10,477 bases of DNA from Acidobacteriota bacterium (GTDB lineage: Bacteria > Acidobacteriota > Blastocatellia > RBC074): contig JABFSD010000126.1 in NCBI GenBank assembly GCA_013140935.1, positions 1 to 10,477 on the forward strand, in the 5' to 3' direction. The notes beneath the pieces were generated by a model, which saw nothing but the letters and a program-made list of their open reading frames with translations, did no database searches and was not told the DNA's origin. The position numbers and the translations under genes were made by a program. Numbering within the stretch: position 1 is the stretch's first letter; each line of letters begins with the position of its first letter. Below, piece after piece: positions 5,793 through 10,477 of this stretch.

Positions 5793-8444
5793 TCATTGCG
5801 GCAATCCGATGCGCCGCAGCAAAGCCTGAAAGCGTGGGTCGGTGCGCAGATTATTCCACTTCGGTTCGACTTTTAGAAAAGTCATGCGTGGGTCGCGCTG
5901 CTCAATCCCGCGCTCCAGCCACGCCAGCGTTTGGTCGCGTTCGCCCAGGCCGTGATAAATCAGCGCGAGGTTGTAAGGCGGGACGTAGCGCCTGGTGGAT
6001 AATTTTAATAACGCTTCCAACTCGGCGCGCGCTTCCGCTCGGCGGCCAGACTTCGCCAAAGCGTAGGCGAGGAATGAGACCAGGCGGGAATTCGCGGGAT
6101 AGTTTTCCAGCCCTTTACGCGCGGCGACGGCGGCTTCGGCAAACATTCCTTTTTCGATATAGGCGCTCGCCGCATGCTGATAAATGAACCAGTAATTCGG
6201 GTCGAGTTCAGAGGTTTTCTGCAAGCTGTCTATCGCTTCACCGGCGCGTCCGGCGTGAATCAGAAATTGGGCTTCGAACGCATTGATTCTCAAATTGAGC
6301 GGATCAAGTTCGCGGGCGCGTTTAATTTGAGCGAGCGCTTCGGCGTGGCGTCCGGTATTTGAGAGTAGTTGCGCGAAATAGAGGTGCGCGTCCGCGCTGT
6401 TTGGATCGAGTTCCAGGGCTTGTTTGATTTGGTTTTCGGCGGCGGCCCAATCCCAATCGTACCAAAAGATGATGTAACCGAGGATGCCGTGCGCTTCGGC
6501 GAGAGAATCGTCAATTTCGATGGCCTGGTTGGCCGCCGCTTTGGCTGGCGGAAACACTTCGGTGGGGCGCATTTCCTGGGCGAGTCCCTGCGTGCGATAG
6601 GCGTCGGCCAGTCCGACGTAAGCCAGCGCATAGTTTGGGTCATGCTGAAGCGCCGCCTGAAAAGCCGCAATGCCTTTTTGGATTTCCGCCGGCGTCAATT
6701 TGAGTACGTGATAGCGCCCCTTGAGATAAAGCTGATAGGCTTCGGCGTTGGCGGGGTAGTTTTTCGCCAGCTTCCGTTCGTCCGCGCCCGACAGCCGCGC
6801 TTGCAATTTTCGTGAAACGTCGCGGGTAATCTCGTATTGCAGCGCCACCAGATCCGTCATCTTCCGGTCGTATTGCGCGCCCCACAGTTGATTGCCGTTA
6901 CGCCCGTCCACCAATGCCAAATACAAGGTCAAATCAGCGCCGTGTTGCACGACGCGACCGCTCACCACCGCCTGCACAGCCAGTTCATTCGCGGCCTGTT
7001 GTGGTTCGACGGGTCGGCCTTTGTAACGAAACACCGTGCTGCGCGCTTTGACCGCAAGGCCGGGCAATTGCGCCAGACTGTTGATGAGCGATTCGGTCAT
7101 GCCGTCTGACAAGTATTCGGCTTCGTTGTTTTTGCTTTCGTTCTCAAACGGCAGCACGGCGATGGATTCGATAGGCTGGTCGGCGACGGGCGTAAAAAAC
7201 CAGTAAGTGAAAAATCCGCCGATGGCAAGCAACAAACTCAACCACACGAACGGCAGCCAACTTCGACGCGCTTTCCAATTTTGCCGAGGCGAAGCCCGTT
7301 CAAATTGCGCCAGTTCAGATTGTGCTAGGTTTGATTGGGAAAGCTGCGCGGCGAGGTCTTTCAGGTCTGCCAGTAACTCTTGCGCCGATGGATAACGCTG
7401 TTCGCGCTGCTTGGCCAGACAGCGGCTGACGATGCGTTCGAGCTTGGCGGGAAGATCGGAAAGTGGCGGTTCGCGCTCAAGAATTGCGACCAGGATCTCG
7501 GCGGCGGACGCGCCGGTGAAAGGCGCTTCGCCCGTCACCATCTCGTAAAGCAGAACGCCCAGACTGAAGATGTCGCTGCGCTGATCCACTTTCTCTCCGC
7601 GCGCCTGCTCTGGCGACATATAGCGCGGCGTTCCCATCACTATGCCGGGCATTGTTGAGGGATGAGGGATGAGTGCGGAGGGATGAATAGTAGAAGTTCC
7701 CGCTTCTGATTCATCCCTCATCCCTCCGCCCCCATCCCTCAGAAGTTTCGCCAAGCCGAAATCCAGCACTTTGACGATTCCGTCGCGGCGCACCATGACA
7801 TTTTCAGGTTTGATGTCGCGGTGTGTGATTCCGGCCTCGTGCGCGGCTGAGAGCGCGGCGGCAATCTGCAAAGTCAGGTTAATCGCTTCCCGCAACTCAA
7901 TCGGTTGAGACACGCCCTGCATACGCTGGCGTAGCGTCTCGCCGTCAACGTACTCGGTCACGATGTAGTGTGCGCTCCCGGCGGCTGTCGCGGCCTCGCC
8001 GATTTCGTGAATGGTGATGATGTTTGGATGATTGAGCGCAGAGGCCGCGCGAGCTTCTTGCGTGAAGCGTCGCACGCGCTCAGGCTGCGTCGTGAACTCG
8101 GCAGGCAGCAGTTTGATAGCGACTTTGCGACCGAGTTGTGTGTCTTCGGCCAGCCAGACCTCGCCCATTCCGCCTTTGCCCAGCAGCGAGAGCATGCGGT
8201 AGTGCGCGAAGCTGTTGGGGGAGATTGCGCCGCCGGTTGACGGCCAATCCACTGCGGCATCATCCAGCGGCTGTTCCATAAAGTCGTCGGCCTGTTCGTG
8301 TGCGGCAAGCAAAGCCTGCACGTCTTCTCGTAGCCTGGGCACCTCGCAGACCTCGACAACATAGGCAGCGCGTTCGGCAGGAGGGCGTTCCAGCGCGGCG
8401 TGAAAAATGTCTTCGACCAGTTGCCAATGGTCGTGCGTCTGCAT
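5793..8444 (-). CDS. Membrane Ser/Thr protein kinase with TolB/FlgO-like domain and TPRs
   Basis: An 883-residue PknB-type kinase. After a short N-terminal region (1-80) typical of this family, the kinase domain has the glycine loop [10 protein letters not shown] (88-97), Lys111 in [12 protein letters not shown] (208-215), DFG (228-230), [10 protein letters not shown] (271-280) and [15 protein letters not shown] (291-305). All catalytic residues are present. A single membrane helix lies at about 397-417. The outer part begins with [16 protein letters not shown] (425-440) and continues to about 555, resembling the TolB/FlgO-like domain common in such kinases, followed by TPR-type helical repeats (about 565-850). 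Residues 236-265 of the activation loop are encoded by a palindromic repeat. ATG 8444 has GAGGAAA just upstream. It follows the sigma gene by 30 bases, so the two are probably co-transcribed and the kinase may control the sigma factor. Confidence 0.93.
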   Translation of the reverse strand: MQTHDHWQLVEDIFHAALERPPAERAAYVVEVCEVPRLREDVQALLAAHEQADDFMEQPLDDAAVDWPSTGGAISPNSFAHYRMLSLLGKGGMGEVWLAEDTQLGRKVAIKLLPAEFTTQPERVRRFTQEARAASALNHPNIITIHEIGEAATAAGSAHYIVTEYVDGETLRQRMQGVSQPIELREAINLTLQIAAALSAAHEAGITHRDIKPENVMVRRDGIVKVLDFGLAKLLRDGGGGMRDESEAGTSTIHPSALIPHPSTMPGIVMGTPRYMSPEQARGEKVDQRSDIFSLGVLLYEMVTGEAPFTGASAAEILVAILEREPPLSDLPAKLERIVSRCLAKQREQRYPSAQELLADLKDLAAQLSQSNLAQSELAQFERASPRQNWKARRSWLPFVWLSLLLAIGGFFTYWFFTPVADQPIESIAVLPFENESKNNEAEYLSDGMTESLINSLAQLPGLAVKARSTVFRYKGRPVEPQQAANELAVQAVVSGRVVQHGADLTLYLALVDGRNGNQLWGAQYDRKMTDLVALQYEITRDVSRKLQARLSGADERKLAKNYPANAEAYQLYLKGRYHVLKLTPAEIQKGIAAFQAALQHDPNYALAYVGLADAYRTQGLAQEMRPTEVFPPAKAAANQAIEIDDSLAEAHGILGYIIFWYDWDWAAAENQIKQALELDPNSADAHLYFAQLLSNTGRHAEALAQIKRARELDPLNLRINAFEAQFLIHAGRAGEAIDSLQKTSELDPNYWFIYQHAASAYIEKGMFAEAAVAARKGLENYPANSRLVSFLAYALAKSGRRAEARAELEALLKLSTRRYVPPYNLALIYHGLGERDQTLAWLERGIEQRDPRMTFLKVEPKWNNLRTDPRFQALLRRIGLPQ
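7656..7741. repeat. Palindromic GGGATGA-type repeat inside the kinase gene
   Basis: Two 33-base arms, 7656-7688 and 7709-7741, are inverted copies matching at 27 of 33 positions without gaps, including perfect 9-base outer and 11-base inner ends. The 20-base centre contains its own small inverted repeat (7692-7696 with 7703-7707). The arms are made of the heptamer GGGATGA and variants. On the coding strand the arms encode Gly/Arg/Asp-rich and His-Pro-Ser-rich peptides in the kinase activation loop without breaking the frame. It looks like a small dispersed palindromic element that has been accommodated in a protein. Confidence 0.72.
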
Positions 8445-8474
8445 CGTGAAGTTTCCTCTGACTTGATGTTCTTT

Positions 8475-9038
8475 TTACTTGCTCAGTTCGTGGCGCAGCC
8501 AGGCTTTGGCGAATGTCCATTCGCGCTGGACTGTCGCGGTCGCAATGCCGAGCGCCGCCGCTGTCTCTTCAATCGTCAGCCCGCCGAAGAAGCGCAATTC
8601 GACTACGCGGACGTGACGCGGCTTGAGGCGGGCAAGTCGCTGTAAAGCTTCGTCGAGCGCGAGCAGGTCCAGCTTCAATTCATCGCCGACCAATTCGGCG
8701 ACGCTCAGTGACAAAGGTTCGTCATCTCGCGCTGGGCCGCCGCGTTTGGCCGCTTGCCTTTCCCGCGCGTGATCAACCAGCAAGCCGCGCATGATCGTCG
8801 CCGCCAGGCCGAAGAATTGCGCGCGGCCTTGCCAGTCGGAAGTCTCCTGATCCACCAGCCGCAGCCAGGCTTCATGCACGAGCAGCGTCGGTTGCAACGA
8901 GTCTCCCGCGCGATGACGGCGCAGGTAACTGGCCGCGAGCCGCCGCAGTTCGTCATAAACCAGCGGCGTCAACTCGTCGAGCGCGGCACGTTCGCCCGCG
9001 CTCCAGCGTTCCAGCAATTGTGTGATTTCACCTGCCAC
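8475..9038 (-). CDS. ECF-type RNA polymerase sigma factor (TIGR02999-like)
   Basis: A 187-residue sigma-70 family protein with region 2 and region 4 only. Region 2 includes LTPLVYDELRRLAASYLRR (23-41), then SLQPTLLVHEAWLRLVD (47-63), the signature stretch of the TIGR02999 group, then FFGLAATIMRGLLVDHARER (75-94). Region 4 is LPR-like: LKPRHVRVVELRFFGGLTIEETAAALGIATATVQREW (138-174), a helix-turn-helix that reads the -35 element. The acidic tetrad normally found in region 2.2 is absent; the aligned residues are Q49-P-T-L52. The start is GTG at 9038, preceded by a purine-rich AAGGAAGGGG. No anti-sigma factor is nearby. The kinase gene 30 bases downstream is the likely partner, by analogy with EcfP/PknT of Vibrio parahaemolyticus. 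The regulon is unknown; the operon itself and the divergent receptor are natural candidates. Confidence 0.92.
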   Translation of the reverse strand: MAGEITQLLERWSAGERAALDELTPLVYDELRRLAASYLRRHRAGDSLQPTLLVHEAWLRLVDQETSDWQGRAQFFGLAATIMRGLLVDHARERQAAKRGGPARDDEPLSLSVAELVGDELKLDLLALDEALQRLARLKPRHVRVVELRFFGGLTIEETAAALGIATATVQREWTFAKAWLRHELSK

Positions 9039-9256
9039 AGGCAGCCCCTTCCTTTCGTGACTGATCAGTTACTTCAGCCAAGCCACTGAAGCATTCGGGG
9101 GGAGATTGAATGTTGAGATGTCAGGCAGTCTAACAGGAAGTCTTCCGAGGTAACAATTTTTTTACCCAAGCCTGATCGAATCCGGCGCGCTTTTACGGGG
9201 TAGTTAGTGAGAAGCGAAAACCGAAAACAAAACCAATCACGAATCAGGAGGAATCT
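9039..9256. promoter_or_regulatory. Divergent intergenic region with several palindromes
   Basis: This 218-base gap must hold promoters for both the sigma/kinase operon (minus) and the receptor gene (plus). A near-perfect 16-base palindrome lies at 9057-9072 (one mismatched pair, perfect 10-base core ACTGATCAGT at 9060-9069), right upstream of the sigma gene's ribosome site. A second inverted repeat pairs 9072-9077 with 9086-9091, and GGAAGTCTTCC (9136-9146) is a perfect 5-base-arm repeat around one base. A weak sigma-70-like pair on the plus strand is TTGAAT (9106-9111) and TCTAAC (9129-9134) with a 17-base spacer. The plus-strand ribosome site is AGGAGG (9246-9251). Promoter positions are guesses; that the region drives both sides follows from the layout. 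Confidence 0.5.
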
Positions 9257-10477
9257 ATGAACAGACAGCGATGTTTTCTCGCATTAGTGTTTCTGACCTT
9301 GTCACTGTCAGCATTCAAGCAGGCGGCCTGCGCGCAAACCGCGCAGATCACCGGACTCATCACGGACGCCAATGCCGCCGTGGTCGCCGGAGCGGAGGTC
9401 ACGCTCACCAATGCTGACACCGGCGTGGCGCGCAAAACCGTCACGAACGCGGGCGGCTATTACCACATTCCGTTCGCATCGCCGGGCAATTACCGGTTGA
9501 ACGTGTTCGCCAAGAGCTTCAAGCCCGTGACCCGCGAGGGCGTGAGTCTCAACGTAGACCAGGTTGCGCGGCTCGATTTCAGGCTCGAAATCGGCGTGCT
9601 CAACGAGGGCGTCAATATCACCGGGAATGGGTCGCTGCTCGAACGCGAGACTTCGGCACTGGGCCAATTCATCGAGAACAAAACCATCGTCACGCTGCCG
9701 CTCAACGGGCGCAACTATCCGCAACTCGCGCTGCTCGCGCCGGGCGCGGTGCCGAATCCGGGTTCGCGCGCGTCCGACGGATTCAGCCTCAACGGCAGTC
9801 GCACGTTTCAAAACAAGTTTCTGTTGGACGGTCTGGATAACAACAACTACATCCTGGGTGCTGACACAGCTTCGGCGCAGGTGATTCGCCCGTCGGTGGA
9901 CGCGATTCAGGAGTTTAAAGTCGAGACCGCAGGTTACAGCGCCGAGTACGGCCAGGCGGCGGGCGGCGTGATCAACGTGGCGATCAAAGCGGGTACGAAC
10001 AATTTTCACGGCTCTGCGTTCGAGTTTCTGCGCAACGACAAGCTGGACGCCAATGATTTCTTCGCCAATCGCGCCGGACTCAAACGCGCGCCGCTGCGGT
10101 TCAATCAGTTCGGCGGGACGCTGGGCGGCCCCGTCTGGCGCAAGCGCACGTTTTTCTTCGGCAGTTTTCAAGGGACGCGCACCAGCGCCGCGAACACCTT
10201 CGTCGTCACCGTCCCGACGCCGGAGCAGGTGCGCGGCAATTTCGGCGGCGTCAACATTTATGACCCGACGAATTTCGTGGGTGGCGTGCGGCAACAGTTC
10301 GCCAACAATGTGATTCCCGAAGCCCGCATGGATTCGGTCGGGCGCAAAATCGCCGCGCTCTTTCCGGCACCGAATCAACCCGGCCTCGTCAATAATTATG
10401 CGGCCAGCGTGCCGCAAAGCGACGACGCCAATCAGTACGACTTTCGCGGCGATCACAGCTTCAGCGAGCATGACAAA
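9257..10477 (+). CDS. TonB-dependent receptor, Oar-like, N-terminal part (3' end outside window)
   Basis: The frame is open from ATG 9257 to the window end (407 residues), so this is the N-terminal part of an outer-membrane receptor that in this family is about 1000 residues long. A signal peptide is clear: basic start, hydrophobic 7-20, likely cleavage after ACA (24-26). Residues 28-111 form a carboxypeptidase-regulatory-like domain (ITGLITDANAAVVAGAEV, later GGYYHIPFASPGNYRLNV). The plug domain follows with LPLNGRNYPQLALLAPG (147-163), FSLNGSRTFQNKFLLDGLDNNNY (176-198), IQEFKVETAGYSAEYGQAAGGVINV (217-241) and GTNNFHGSAFEFLRN (246-260), the sequence pattern of Oar-like receptors abundant in Acidobacteriota. 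AGGAGG precedes the ATG by 5 bases. It probably imports or binds a carbohydrate or peptide; the ligand is unknown. It is divergent from the sigma/kinase operon. Confidence 0.93.
   Translation, partial: MNRQRCFLALVFLTLSLSAFKQAACAQTAQITGLITDANAAVVAGAEVTLTNADTGVARKTVTNAGGYYHIPFASPGNYRLNVFAKSFKPVTREGVSLNVDQVARLDFRLEIGVLNEGVNITGNGSLLERETSALGQFIENKTIVTLPLNGRNYPQLALLAPGAVPNPGSRASDGFSLNGSRTFQNKFLLDGLDNNNYILGADTASAQVIRPSVDAIQEFKVETAGYSAEYGQAAGGVINVAIKAGTNNFHGSAFEFLRNDKLDANDFFANRAGLKRAPLRFNQFGGTLGGPVWRKRTFFFGSFQGTRTSAANTFVVTVPTPEQVRGNFGGVNIYDPTNFVGGVRQQFANNVIPEARMDSVGRKIAALFPAPNQPGLVNNYAASVPQSDDANQYDFRGDHSFSEHDK

Noticed and set aside
5741..6187. Open frame of 148 codons on the plus strand
   Set aside because: It is antisense to the TPR end of the kinase gene, with no ribosome site and no recognisable features.
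7656..7741. CRISPR or simple tandem repeat array
   Set aside because: The units are heptamers arranged as inverted arms with no spacers, inside an intact coding frame.
9149..9166. Hairpin with a T-run, as a terminator or attenuator upstream of the receptor
   Set aside because: The stem is only 5 base pairs and the T-run (9157-9163) is in the loop, not after the stem.
9308..10471. Long open frame of 387 codons on the minus strand
   Set aside because: It is antisense to the receptor, which has a signal peptide, conserved plug motifs and a good ribosome site. The antisense product shows no family features and is a GC-bias shadow.

Overview
The window most likely comes from an Acidobacteriota chromosome, probably the Blastocatellia side of the phylum. 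This is inferred from the gene mix: an Oar-type TonB-dependent receptor with an N-terminal carboxypeptidase-regulatory domain, an ECF sigma factor of the TIGR02999 type paired with a kinase-TM-TPR protein, a Tat-exported Gfo/Idh/MocA oxidoreductase, a DUF1080 (3-keto-disaccharide hydrolase) protein, and dispersed palindromic repeats. Most genes are moderately GC-rich. No rRNA, tRNA, CRISPR array or insertion sequence is visible, and no stretch over 300 bases lacks a gene.

Bases 1-3303, plus strand: the 3' end of homoserine kinase (thrB), then two small related palindromes, then a very tight cluster. It holds a DNA methyltransferase-like protein (TTG start), a cytoplasmic Gfo/Idh/MocA oxidoreductase overlapping it by ATGA, a phosphoribosyltransferase-like protein starting one base after the oxidoreductase stop, and a small unrecognised ORF overlapping the phosphoribosyltransferase gene by 143 bases. 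The last two genes are clearly AT-richer than everything around them and look like an acquired two-gene islet.

Bases 3341-9038, minus strand (transcription right to left): ECF sigma factor, then a membrane Ser/Thr kinase with a TolB/FlgO-like domain and TPRs, then a secreted DUF1080 protein, then a Tat-signal Gfo/Idh/MocA oxidoreductase. Gaps are 30, 50 and 116 bases, and the last is filled by a large imperfect hairpin (4894-4980). The layout suggests kinase-controlled sigma signalling linked to extracytoplasmic sugar (3-keto-glycoside) metabolism. The plus-strand cluster and this one converge with 37 bases between stop codons.

Bases 9039-10477: a divergent intergenic region of 218 bases with several palindromes, then the 5' part of the TonB-dependent receptor, which runs off the window.

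Points most worth attention: the AT-rich phosphoribosyltransferase/small-ORF islet with its out-of-frame overlap; a palindromic repeat that lies in frame inside the kinase activation loop; a sigma factor whose acidic region 2.2 tetrad is replaced by a Thr-containing motif next to its kinase; an unusual HPPY motif in the methyltransferase; and a His-to-Tyr change at the catalytic position of both Gfo/Idh proteins.
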